A DNA stretch of 34,783 bases from an uncultured bacterium (lineage in GTDB: Bacteria; Verrucomicrobiota; Kiritimatiellia; RFP12; UBA1067), in NCBI GenBank assembly GCA_902769585.1, contig CACXPT010000086.1, positions 1 through 34,783 of the forward strand, written 5' to 3'. The notes below the pieces were generated by a model, which saw only the letters and a program-made list of their open reading frames with translations, was not told the origin of the DNA and did not search any database. Every line of letters starts with the position of its first letter. Position 1 is the first letter of the stretch. The position numbers and the translations under genes were made by a program. Below, one piece after another: positions 7,332-14,927 of the stretch.

Positions 7332-9149
7332 ATGAAGAAGGTATTGTTGGTGGTGATGATGTTCTGGGAAGCGGCGCTATCGCCGCTTCTTGGAGATGGA
7401 AGCGACAGGAGTGTCGCTTCTCCTAAGTGGCTGCTGCTTGAAGAAATTGTCGCATGCGATATGGCGGCGGACGACGCCGTGGCGGCAATCCGCACGCCCG
7501 AGGAGCTGGCGGCGAAGCAACGCGCGTGGCGCGCGTGGTGGCTCGACGCGCTCGGCGAGATGCCGGCGCGTACGCCGCTCAACGCGCGCGTGGTGGGGCG
7601 TTCCGAGTTTGACGGCTTCCGTCTTGAGAACATCATCTTCGAATCGCAACCCGGCGTGTACGTGACGGCCCACCTGGCGTTGCCGATGCGGCCGCGCGGG
7701 AGCGCGGCCCTCCCGCATGGGGAGTCGCCACGGGAGGGACGCGCTCCTGCGCGTCCGCCCTATCCTGTTGTGCTGATGCCTCTTGGGCACTCGGACGCCG
7801 GCATCCTCAACCCACGCTATGCGGCGCACCTTGCTATGGCGGCGCGCGCGGGCTTCGCAGCGTTCGCGTGGGATCCGATCTCGCAGGGTGAGCGCCGACA
7901 GGCGACCGACAGGAAATACGACTACACGGACAACTGCTCCACCGAGCACACGCGCCTCGGCGCGCGCGGCTGGCTCGTGGGCTGGAACTACGCGCGCTTC
8001 CGTATCTGGGACGCGGTGCGGGCCATCGACTACGTGGAGTCGCGCGCAGACCTCGACTGCTCGAAGCTCGGCATCATGGGCACGTCGGGCGGCGGCACTA
8101 TGAGCGCCTACATGCAGGCATTCGACCCGCGCATCAAGGTGGCGTTCCCGAATTGCTACGTCTCGTCTCTGCGCGAGGTGATCGGTGCGCGCGGCTGCCA
8201 CGACGCGGAGCAGTTCTTCTGGAACATGCTGCCGAACGGCTTCAACCACGCGGCGATCCTCGCGATGGGACAGCCCCGCGTGGCGCTCGCGACGGGGAGC
8301 CGCTGGAAGGACTACTTCCCGCACGCGGGCGCCGTCGCCACGTTCGCCGTGTTCACGAACATGACGGCGCGCCTTGGATTTGCCGGCCCCTACTGGCACT
8401 TCAGCTGCGATGGGCCACATGGCTTGCCGCCCTCGACGCGTGCGGCGCAGATCGACTGGATGCGCCACTGCATCCTGGGCGCATCCGCGCCGAAGCCGCT
8501 TGGCGACTATCACGTCCTTGACCGGGTGGGGACTGACGCGAAAGATCCCTGCCACGCCGCGCTCCCGTTCCCGGCGGAGGCGACGTTCTGCACGCCGACG
8601 CACCAGGTGCGCGACCTGTCCGGCTTCAAGAGCGTTTACGCGCTCATCGCGGACGAGGCGCGGCGTCGCGCAAAGGAGCGCAAGCCGCGTACGCGCGAAG
8701 AACTGCGCGAGATCGTGCGCCGCCGCGCAGGGATACGTCCGCTCGCCGACCTTCCCGCCACCGTGCAGAAGCCGTTCGACCACCCGAAGTTCGGTTGGTG
8801 GTACTTGAAAGGCGTATACGGCACGCGCCGCGAGAACGAGGCGGCGATGCTCGCCACGCTCGGACGGAGCGTGGTGGGACGCGACGCGGAGAACATTATC
8901 ATCAAGGCGGCAGCGCAGGTGAAGGCGAACGGCGGCAAGCCCGTGCCGCTGGAGGCGAAGGGCTGGGACTGCATTGTCGCCGCCCATGCATACGCCGCCG
9001 AACCGCAGCTCTTTTCGGAAGTCCGTTTCTCCGAACCGCCGCCGTCCTGGACAGAACTGGTTACGAATCCCGATCCAGCGCGCGACTCCTACGCCATCGC
9101 CGTGTGGGGCGCCTTGAAGGACTACGACTGGCCCGACCTCATTCACTAA
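7332..9149 (+). CDS. Secreted alpha/beta hydrolase (acetyl-xylan-esterase-like)
   Basis: A 605-residue exported hydrolase. A hydrophobic N-terminus (MKKVLLVVMMF) leads into EAALSPLLG, encoded by a hairpin repeat. The core has VVLMPLGH, a GTSGGG nucleophile elbow (Ser near residue 252) and DGPHG (candidate catalytic His near 363), the pattern of the esterase/dipeptidyl-peptidase-like branch of the fold. The third catalytic acid is not obvious. Residues around 120-143 are two inverted 27-nt repeats read as protein (RPRGSAAL...EGRAPARP), placed just before the first core strand. The substrate is unknown; the GH99-like gene downstream suggests polysaccharide deacylation (inference). ATG 7332 is preceded by AAGGTGGG. 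The 123-nt gap upstream shows no clear promoter. Confidence 0.7.
   Translation: MKKVLLVVMMFWEAALSPLLGDGSDRSVASPKWLLLEEIVACDMAADDAVAAIRTPEELAAKQRAWRAWWLDALGEMPARTPLNARVVGRSEFDGFRLENIIFESQPGVYVTAHLALPMRPRGSAALPHGESPREGRAPARPPYPVVLMPLGHSDAGILNPRYAAHLAMAARAGFAAFAWDPISQGERRQATDRKYDYTDNCSTEHTRLGARGWLVGWNYARFRIWDAVRAIDYVESRADLDCSKLGIMGTSGGGTMSAYMQAFDPRIKVAFPNCYVSSLREVIGARGCHDAEQFFWNMLPNGFNHAAILAMGQPRVALATGSRWKDYFPHAGAVATFAVFTNMTARLGFAGPYWHFSCDGPHGLPPSTRAAQIDWMRHCILGASAPKPLGDYHVLDRVGTDAKDPCHAALPFPAEATFCTPTHQVRDLSGFKSVYALIADEARRRAKERKPRTREELREIVRRRAGIRPLADLPATVQKPFDHPKFGWWYLKGVYGTRRENEAAMLATLGRSVVGRDAENIIIKAAAQVKANGGKPVPLEAKGWDCIVAAHAYAAEPQLFSEVRFSEPPPSWTELVTNPDPARDSYAIAVWGALKDYDWPDLIH
7368..7420 (+). 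repeat. Two GAAGCG/CGCTTC hairpins in the hydrolase signal-peptide region
   Basis: Hairpin one has arms GAAGCGGCG (7368-7376) and CGCCGCTTC (7381-7389) around CTAT. Hairpin two has arms GAAGCGACA (7399-7407) and TGTCGCTTC (7412-7420) around GGAG. The outer six pairs are the same and the inner three differ by compensatory changes. A near-identical hairpin in the same phase occurs at 11626-11647 in another signal peptide. Confidence 0.85.
7688..7758. repeat. 27-nt hairpin element, copies 2 and 3 as an inverted pair (in hydrolase)
   Basis: A minus-oriented copy at 7688-7714 (C-G stem version, loop TCCC) and a plus-oriented copy at 7732-7758 (A-T version, loop TCCT) are separated by 17 nt that include GCATGGGGAG. 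Both are in frame and add about 24 residues. Two inverted copies a short distance apart resemble a REPIN. Confidence 0.9.
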
Positions 9150-9173
9150 TACCTGACCCAATCTCCAACCCCC

Positions 9174-9229
9174 AAAGCTAAAAGCTAGAAGCTAGAAGCT
9201 AAAACCTAAAACCTGAAAGCAGGAACCTA
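9174..9229 (+). repeat. Heptanucleotide array ending at a start codon
   Basis: Eight 7-mers (AAAGCTA, AAAGCTA, GAAGCTA, GAAGCTA, AAACCTA, AAACCTG, AAAGCAG, GAACCTA) run without a break. The final A is the first base of the ATG at 9229, and the junction of the last two units makes AGGAA, the likely ribosome-binding site for that gene. Confidence 0.93.
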
Positions 9230-11496
9230 TGAAGAAACTAGTGCTGGCAGCAATGGTATCGCTCGCATGCGGAATGCAGGCGGCGGATGTCGTGGCGTGG
9301 AGAGGCGCGGAGATGTCCGCGTGGACGAACCACATCTCGCGGTTCGCAAACCCGCGGATGACCGCGGAGGGGATTGCGGTGGAGGCGGTAGACCGCGACC
9401 CGCAGATCAGCGTAAAGACCCCCGTGCCGTTCGCTGGGGCGTGCAACCATTACGTTGAGATCACGGTGCGGAGTGGCGTGCCCGGACGGCACCAGCTCTT
9501 CTGGAGCTCCGAGAAGAACGGTAACTTCACGGCGGAGCGGCACGCCGACTTCAACGTGAAACGCGCGGGCGAATGGGAGACGCACACGGTGCGTCCGGGC
9601 TGGATCGGCGAAGGGCGCATCACCCGTCTGCGCATTGATCCGCCGGACAGCCTGCGCGGCACGTTCGAGCTCAAGTCCGTGCGCGTGTTTGCGGAGGGCG
9701 ATGCGCGCGGAATCGACACGCGGAAGGTGACCGGCGTCGTGTTCGACGCGGCGTCGCCGGCGCAGGAGTACGCCTCGATCACATGGTACTCATCCTCTAT
9801 GCCGGGGCGGAGGCTGCTCGGCTTCACCACGTCGCCGGACGGCGCGCGGCATACGTACTGGTTCGACTTCACGCATCCGCACAACCTCAAGTACAGGTAC
9901 GCAGGCAAGACGTCCTGGTCCGGCACGTCCTACGCGCTCGCGGTGGAGCAGGTGCTGTCCGGCAGGAAGTTCCCCGTCGAGAACCTGCGCCTCGTCTCGG
10001 GGCGGCCCGACCTGCCGCCAGACATCGGCGTGACGTACGCGGGCCCCGAGCTCGCCATTCCGCGCGCGGGGCGTCCGCTCGCGCTTGAGCTCATCCTGCG
10101 CAACTACGGCACGGCGCCGGCGCGGAACGTGCGGTTCGCCCTCGATGGACTGTCGGCCAACTGCCGCGTGCTGAATGCGAGCGACCTCGCACCGTCCGGC
10201 GAGATCGGCGCGTGCGAGGGCTGGGACAGCGTGGGCGACGACTGGGCGAGCGGACAGCTTCCCAACGAGCGGCGGTTCCGCGTGACGCTCAGTGACCCCG
10301 GCGCGGGGCGACACGCGTTCGGTCTTACCATCTCGGCCGACGGCATGGCACCGCGCCGCGTGTCCGTGACGGCGGAGCTGTTGCCATCTCTCGGGCTTCC
10401 CAAAGCGCACTGTATGCCCGCGCCGAAGCCAATCAAGACGGGCAGATACGAAATCGGCGCGTTCCTTTTCCCCGGGTGGGACGGCCACCTATGGCACGGC
10501 GTCTGGACGCGCGCGCCGCACCGCAAGCCCGTTCTGGGCTGGTACGACGAGACGAACCCCGATGTGATCGACTGGCAGATCAAGCATCTCGTCGAGAACG
10601 GCGTCTCCTTCGTGTTCGTGGACTGGTACTGGAGCCGCGGCCACCACAGCCACGCGCACTGGCCGATCGCGTTCGGCAAGGCCCGCCATCGCGGACTGCT
10701 CAAGTGGTCGCTCATGTGGGCGAACCACAACGGGCGGGGGTCGCATTCGGTTGCGGACCAGGAGAAGGTCACACGCTACTGGATCGACAACTACTTCCGC
10801 GATCCGCAGTACATGCAGATCGACGGCAAGCCCGTGGTGTCCATCTGGAGTCCGGACGGAATGGAACGCGACCTTGGGCCCGGCGGCTGCAAGAAGCTGC
10901 TGGACGTTTCGCGGCGTCTCGCCCGCGAGGCCGGGTTGGGCGGCATCCACTTCATCGCGGTGCGCTCGCCGAGCGGCAGTACGGACCGCGCGTTCCTCGC
11001 GCGGTACAAGACGCTCGGATTCGACGGCACGTGCGTGTACAAGTACATGGACGGCGGCGACCCCAAGGTGCCGCCGCGCGTGGACGGGTTCCAGGAGTAC
11101 AAGAATCTCGCTGACGCGAGCCTCCGCCACTGGCGCGAACTGCAGGAGAACGCCAACCTGCCGTTCCTGCCGTCGCTCACGACGGCCTACGACGACCGCC
11201 CATGGCGCGGCGAGATGAGCTCTCCAGTGAAGAACATCAACGCGGCCGATTTCAGGCGCATCTGCGTGGATGCGAAGAAGTTCGCGGACGAGACGGGCAT
11301 CACGCGCCTGCTGATCGGTCCGCTGGATGAATGGGGCGAAGGCTCCATCGGCTATCCGAACCGCGAGCTGGGCTTCGGGATGCTGGAGGCGGTGCGCGAC
11401 ACGTTTGGCGAGAAGCCGGCGGAAGGCTGGCCGCTCAACTACGCGCCCGAGGACGTGGGGCTCGGTCCCTACCCGCGCGCAGACGACCCGTTATGA
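9229..11496 (+). CDS. Secreted WbsX/GH99-like protein
   Basis: A 755-residue exported protein with a signal peptide (MKKLVLAAMVSLACGMQA). Residues 20-160 look like a beta-sandwich carbohydrate-binding region, and about 270-390 look like a CARDB/NEW3-type domain (LELILRNYGTAPARNV). From residue 405 there is a TIM-barrel domain with GAFLFPGW, VLGWYDETNPDVIDWQIK, FVFVDWYW and PLDEWGEGS. These match the GH99-like glycosyltransferase WbsX domain, related to endo-alpha-mannosidase/mannanase folds. The enzymatic activity of these secreted PVC/Bacteroidetes members is not established. The start codon abuts a heptamer array. It lies between a hydrolase and an HzsA-like protein in the same direction with short gaps. 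Confidence 0.75.
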   Translation: MKKLVLAAMVSLACGMQAADVVAWRGAEMSAWTNHISRFANPRMTAEGIAVEAVDRDPQISVKTPVPFAGACNHYVEITVRSGVPGRHQLFWSSEKNGNFTAERHADFNVKRAGEWETHTVRPGWIGEGRITRLRIDPPDSLRGTFELKSVRVFAEGDARGIDTRKVTGVVFDAASPAQEYASITWYSSSMPGRRLLGFTTSPDGARHTYWFDFTHPHNLKYRYAGKTSWSGTSYALAVEQVLSGRKFPVENLRLVSGRPDLPPDIGVTYAGPELAIPRAGRPLALELILRNYGTAPARNVRFALDGLSANCRVLNASDLAPSGEIGACEGWDSVGDDWASGQLPNERRFRVTLSDPGAGRHAFGLTISADGMAPRRVSVTAELLPSLGLPKAHCMPAPKPIKTGRYEIGAFLFPGWDGHLWHGVWTRAPHRKPVLGWYDETNPDVIDWQIKHLVENGVSFVFVDWYWSRGHHSHAHWPIAFGKARHRGLLKWSLMWANHNGRGSHSVADQEKVTRYWIDNYFRDPQYMQIDGKPVVSIWSPDGMERDLGPGGCKKLLDVSRRLAREAGLGGIHFIAVRSPSGSTDRAFLARYKTLGFDGTCVYKYMDGGDPKVPPRVDGFQEYKNLADASLRHWRELQENANLPFLPSLTTAYDDRPWRGEMSSPVKNINAADFRRICVDAKKFADETGITRLLIGPLDEWGEGSIGYPNRELGFGMLEAVRDTFGEKPAEGWPLNYAPEDVGLGPYPRADDPL

Positions 11497-11544
11497 TCGT
11501 ACACCTTTTTGGCGTATTTGTACAATGCGTTTTCCGGCGCGATA

Positions 11545-11553
11545 TGCGATAAT
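11545..11553 (+). promoter_or_regulatory. Extended -10 promoter candidate for the HzsA-like gene
   Basis: TGC followed by GATAAT (11548-11553), about 37 nt before the likely start at 11590. No convincing -35 box stands at 16-18 nt. The discriminator ATCCCCG resembles other promoters in the window. Confidence 0.4.
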
Positions 11554-11589
11554 ATCCCCGTCATGATTGGGTTCTACAGGAGACATGCG

Positions 11590-13200
11590 ATGAAGGTTGT
11601 GTTTCTGGCGATGATAATCTTCGGGGAAGCGGCGCTCTCGCCGCTTCGCGCTGGCATCGCCACCGATGGCGAGACGCTGCCGTGGCAGGGTGTGGAGCGC
11701 CTGACCGACGGCGAGATCAACCCCACGTGCGCGTGGCGGTGGCAGAAGAAGCCGATCCGCGTGGAGTTCGACCTCGGTGAGGCGCGCGAGGTGGGCGGCG
11801 TGCGCCTCACGAGCGGACGCAGCTGGGTGAACTGTGGCATCAAGGCGGCGAGCTTCTACGGTGACGGCCAGCCGCTCGCGGAACACCTCGCCTTCCGCCC
11901 CGCCAACACGTACCGCGACAACTATGCGGTCTGGAAGCCCGCCACCTGCCGCCGTGTGACGATGGTGATCGAGGACACCTACGACTTCAAGCCCAACTAC
12001 TATTCCGGTTACACACACGCCGCGACGCCCCTCCTGCCCAAGATCTTTGAGACGCCGCCGTATCCCGAGTTCTCCGGCAAGTTCCCCACCGTGCAGATCG
12101 CGGAGATGTCGTTCTTCGGCAAGGATCCGCCGGATGATCTACCACTTCCGAACAAGGACGGTGCCATCGCCTATCCTGAAAGCCGCCTCGTGCGCGATTG
12201 GCTCTACCAGAGCTGCTCCGTGTCGAACATCTCCCACCTCGCGAACGTGGAGCCCGACACCACCAAGCCCGATCCCATGGGCGAGGATCTTTCCTCTGTC
12301 CTGAAAGCGACCGCTTGCGGTCGCGATACCGTCTTCCTCACCTCGCGCGCATCCCTCCGCCGCGAATTCCTCGCCGCCTTCCGTAAGGATTTCACGCAGT
12401 TCATCTACGTGAAGCACATCGTGATGGGCAACTCCATCTTCCACGCGACCGATGACCTCACCGACGCCTCGTACCAGGAATGGAAATCCGTGCCCGACTA
12501 CACCGTGGGCGGCTCGCAACTCGTGCTAGCCACGATCGGCGCGGACGGCGCCGTCTCCCAGGAGGTGCTGATCGACAAGCCGCACGGCTACATCCGCGAC
12601 CCGAATCTGCACTTCGACGGCAAGACGCTCGTGTTCTCCATGCGCGACAATCTTACAACCTCCAACTACCACCTCTTCACGCTCGACCTCGAGACGCGCG
12701 CCCTGAAGCAGCTCACCTTCGACGGACTCGTGCCTGCGGCGGACATCCCGGGAGGGCCGCGCTCCTGCGCGGCCGCATCCGACACCCCGGGAGGGCCGCG
12801 CTCCTGCGCGGCCGCATCCGACTTCCCGATGCCGTGCAGCGACATCGAGCCGTGCTGGCTGCCCGACGGCTCGATCGTGTTCCAGTCGACGCGGTGCAGC
12901 CACTCGGTGGACTGCTGGCCGCTGCCCGTCTCGAACCTCTTCCGCTGCGACGCGGACGGCTCGCACATCCGCCGCCTCGGCTTCGACCAGGTGCAGACCT
13001 TCTTCCCGCAGCTGATGGACGACGGACGCGTCTCGTACACGCGCTGGGAGTACAACGACCGCTCCGCCTCCGGCCTCCAGCAGCTCTACGCGATGAATCC
13101 CGACGGCACGAAGCAGACGGGCCTCTTCGCGAACAACAGCGAGTTCCCGTTCTCGCTCATCCACACGCGCATGATCCCGCGAAGAGCGTGTGGGGCATGA
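11590..13200 (+). CDS. HzsA-like secreted protein, N-terminal part (frameshifted)
   Basis: N-terminal 536 residues of a protein related to hydrazine synthase alpha subunits, of the kind found outside anammox bacteria. After a signal peptide (MKVVFLAMIIFGEAALSPL) comes a discoidin/F5-8C-like domain (about 30-175), then a PD40/TolB-type propeller (IRDPNLHFDGKTLVFSM, IEPCWLPDGSIVF, AMNPDGTKQTGLF). The frame breaks after RMIP: a run of three C at 13176-13178 where four would restore CCC GCG AAG and continue as AKSVWGMN in the next entry. Two tandem 27-nt hairpin copies (12750-12815) add GGPRSCAAAS twice, and another hairpin (12307-12324) adds ATACGR. ATG 11590 has AGGAGA 6 nt upstream. Sequencing error and real frameshift cannot be separated here. 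Confidence 0.72.
   Translation: MKVVFLAMIIFGEAALSPLRAGIATDGETLPWQGVERLTDGEINPTCAWRWQKKPIRVEFDLGEAREVGGVRLTSGRSWVNCGIKAASFYGDGQPLAEHLAFRPANTYRDNYAVWKPATCRRVTMVIEDTYDFKPNYYSGYTHAATPLLPKIFETPPYPEFSGKFPTVQIAEMSFFGKDPPDDLPLPNKDGAIAYPESRLVRDWLYQSCSVSNISHLANVEPDTTKPDPMGEDLSSVLKATACGRDTVFLTSRASLRREFLAAFRKDFTQFIYVKHIVMGNSIFHATDDLTDASYQEWKSVPDYTVGGSQLVLATIGADGAVSQEVLIDKPHGYIRDPNLHFDGKTLVFSMRDNLTTSNYHLFTLDLETRALKQLTFDGLVPAADIPGGPRSCAAASDTPGGPRSCAAASDFPMPCSDIEPCWLPDGSIVFQSTRCSHSVDCWPLPVSNLFRCDADGSHIRRLGFDQVQTFFPQLMDDGRVSYTRWEYNDRSASGLQQLYAMNPDGTKQTGLFANNSEFPFSLIHTRMIPRRACGA
11626..11647 (+). repeat. GAAGCG/CGCTTC hairpin in the HzsA-like signal peptide
   Basis: Arms GAAGCGGCG (11626-11634) and CGCCGCTTC (11639-11647) around CTCT. 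It differs from the hairpin at 7368-7389 by one loop base and encodes the same EAALSPL in the same phase at the same place in the protein. Confidence 0.88.
12307..12324 (+). repeat. Short perfect palindrome inside the HzsA-like gene
   Basis: GCGACCGC, TT, GCGGTCGC: an 8-bp perfect stem in frame encoding ATACGR, in a linker ahead of the propeller region. It is probably another small hairpin repeat, but only one copy is seen here. Confidence 0.55.
12750..12815 (+). repeat. 27-nt hairpin element, copies 4 and 5 in direct tandem
   Basis: Copies at 12750-12776 and 12789-12815 are identical over 27 nt and sit 39 nt (13 codons) apart, both with the C-G stem version (GGCCGCGC TCCT GCGCGGCC). Each gives GGPRSCAAA and lies in a loop between propeller strands. 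Confidence 0.93.
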
Positions 13201-14861
13201 ACACGAACGCCGTGCGGATGACCTTCCCCGGCAACCGCGTTATGGAGATCCCGTGGTCGCCGTGGGACAACCCGAGCGGCCCCGCCACCACGAACATCCC
13301 CGGCATGTACTACCTCGCGGGCGCGGCGATGAACGCCGCCCCGGGCGTCCAGCCCGCACGCCAGCCGCACGACTACCACTACAACGTCTTCGACATGCAC
13401 TCGCAGTTCGGCCCGCAGTGGGCGTACCCGTTCCCGCTTGGGCACGGGCGCCTGCTTGTTTCGTACATGCCCGAGGGGTGCCGCTACTACCGCGGGCCAT
13501 ATTCCTCGCGCTTCGGCGTGTACGCGATGGACGAGACGGGCCGGCGCGAGCTGCTCGCGTTCGACTGGGGACAGCACTGCATGCAGCCGATTCCCGTGAA
13601 GCGTCGCGCGCCGCCGCCGCGCACCTTGAAGAAGCTCGACTACCGCGAGGGCTTCGGCACGTACTACGTGCAGAACGTCTACGAGGGCGCGGCGATGGCG
13701 GGCGCGCCGAAGGGATGCGTGAAGCGTCTGCGCGTGATCGGCCTCGAGTACCGTCCCGTCCACATCGGATGGAACTGGCAGTATGGCTGGCACTCCACGC
13801 AGGGGAAGATCGGCACGCCCATCGCGGTGGGCAACGGCGCGTACGACGTGAAGCACGTGCTCGGCGAGGCGGACGTGGAGGCGGACGGCTCGTGTAGCTT
13901 CCGTGCGCCGGCGCGCACGCCGCTCTATTTCCAGCTCATCGACAAGGACGGCTGCTGCATCCAGACGATGCGGAGCTGGTCCACTCTCCAGCCGGGCGAG
14001 GTGAACGGCTGCATCGGCTGCCACGAGCACCCGCACCTCGCAGGCGTGGAGAACGCAAAGGCGCTCGCGCTCCGCCGCGCGCCGCAGCGGCTCAAGCCGT
14101 GGTTGCCGGGCGGCACGACGCATCCGTTCATCGAGGCTCTGGAGAAGGACGGTCCGCTCGCCTCGCTCGACAACTGGATGGGACTCAACCGTCCGAAGGC
14201 GATCGTGGACACCGACCGCAACGACGGCTTCAGCTTCTCGCGTCTCGTCCAGCCGATCCTCGACGCGAAGTGCGTATCCTGTCACGACGGCTCGGGATGG
14301 CCGCGCTCCTGCGAAGCCGCCAAAATGGCGGCTCCCCATGCGGGAGGGCCGCGCTCCTGCGCGGCCGCCTGTCCGCCCCCGTCGATGGACCTCCGCGGGA
14401 CACGCGGCCAACTGCCGCCCTCCGATGACCAGTCGAAGCGCAAGTACACGACCTCCTACCTCGCGCTCACGTACAAGGGCCAGTGCAACGAGAAGATCAA
14501 CTTCGCGCACGGACTCGGCTTCGCGCCGTTCAAGCCGCCGTACTCTTTCGGGTCGGCGAAGAGTGCCGTGTGGCTGTCGCTCAAGAAAGGGCACCACGGC
14601 GTGGCGCTCACGGACGCGGAGCTGCGCCTCCTCGCCTGCTGGATCGACCTCGCCGTGCCGTTCTGTGGCTCGTACGTGGAGCACCACGACTGGAACGACT
14701 GGTACATCCAGCGCTTCCAGTACACTTGCAACAAGCGCGCGGCGTTCGCGTGGCAGGAGCTGAACGACGTCCGGCGCGAGTACGGCCTTGCACCAGTACC
14801 GCTTACGGGCTTCGTGCCGAACGTGGCGGAGCCACGCCGCCAGAAATTCTGGTCGGAGTAG
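13197..14861 (+). CDS. HzsA-like secreted protein, C-terminal part with two heme c motifs
   Basis: Continuation of the preceding gene in the next frame. Reading can be traced back to GCG at 13179 (AKSVWGMN); the first ATG in frame is 13197. It carries the hydrazine synthase alpha middle-domain signature (YYVQNVYEGAAMAG, CVKRLRV, PLYFQLIDKDG, MRSWSTLQPGE), directly followed by CIGCHE (14010-14024), and then a C-terminal cytochrome-like region with CVSCHD (14271-14285). Two covalent hemes are therefore expected, so the protein should act in the periplasm or outside the cell. Hydrazine synthesis is not implied, because HzsB/C partners are absent. The stretch at 14294-14368 is a hairpin-repeat insertion right after the second heme motif. 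Confidence 0.74.
   Translation: MNTNAVRMTFPGNRVMEIPWSPWDNPSGPATTNIPGMYYLAGAAMNAAPGVQPARQPHDYHYNVFDMHSQFGPQWAYPFPLGHGRLLVSYMPEGCRYYRGPYSSRFGVYAMDETGRRELLAFDWGQHCMQPIPVKRRAPPPRTLKKLDYREGFGTYYVQNVYEGAAMAGAPKGCVKRLRVIGLEYRPVHIGWNWQYGWHSTQGKIGTPIAVGNGAYDVKHVLGEADVEADGSCSFRAPARTPLYFQLIDKDGCCIQTMRSWSTLQPGEVNGCIGCHEHPHLAGVENAKALALRRAPQRLKPWLPGGTTHPFIEALEKDGPLASLDNWMGLNRPKAIVDTDRNDGFSFSRLVQPILDAKCVSCHDGSGWPRSCEAAKMAAPHAGGPRSCAAACPPPSMDLRGTRGQLPPSDDQSKRKYTTSYLALTYKGQCNEKINFAHGLGFAPFKPPYSFGSAKSAVWLSLKKGHHGVALTDAELRLLACWIDLAVPFCGSYVEHHDWNDWYIQRFQYTCNKRAAFAWQELNDVRREYGLAPVPLTGFVPNVAEPRRQKFWSE
14294..14368 (+). repeat. 27-nt hairpin element, copies 6 (degenerate) and 7, with an extra GCCGCCA hairpin
   Basis: A decayed copy at 14294-14320 merges into a hairpin with arms GCCGCCA (14316-14322) and TGGCGGC (14326-14332), then CTCCCCATGCGGGAG, itself able to fold, then an intact copy at 14342-14368. 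The whole cassette is in frame, adding about 25 residues just after CVSCHD. A decayed version of the GCCGCCA hairpin lies at 28444-28475. Confidence 0.85.
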
Positions 14862-14865
14862 GCGT

Positions 14866-14895
14866 TTGTAGTGGCGGCGGGAAGTGTGCTAGAAT
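14866..14895 (+). promoter_or_regulatory. Promoter for the hexose-6-phosphate mutarotase gene
   Basis: TTGTAG (14866-14871), an 18-nt spacer and TAGAAT (14890-14895) preceded by TGC. An AAGGAG ribosome site follows at 14911-14916, 11 nt before the ATG at 14928. Confidence 0.6.
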
Positions 14896-14927
14896 ATAAG
14901 TCTATTTCGAAAGGAGAATAGGCGAAT

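Noticed and set aside
12480-13196. Long alternative frame over the first half of the HzsA-like gene
   Set aside because: Its translation upstream of 13179 is arginine-rich and out of frame; it is only the true frame after the frameshift.
11590-14861. Evidence for anammox hydrazine synthesis
   Set aside because: Only an HzsA-like protein is present; HzsB/C and hydrazine dehydrogenase genes are absent, and such homologues are known outside anammox bacteria.
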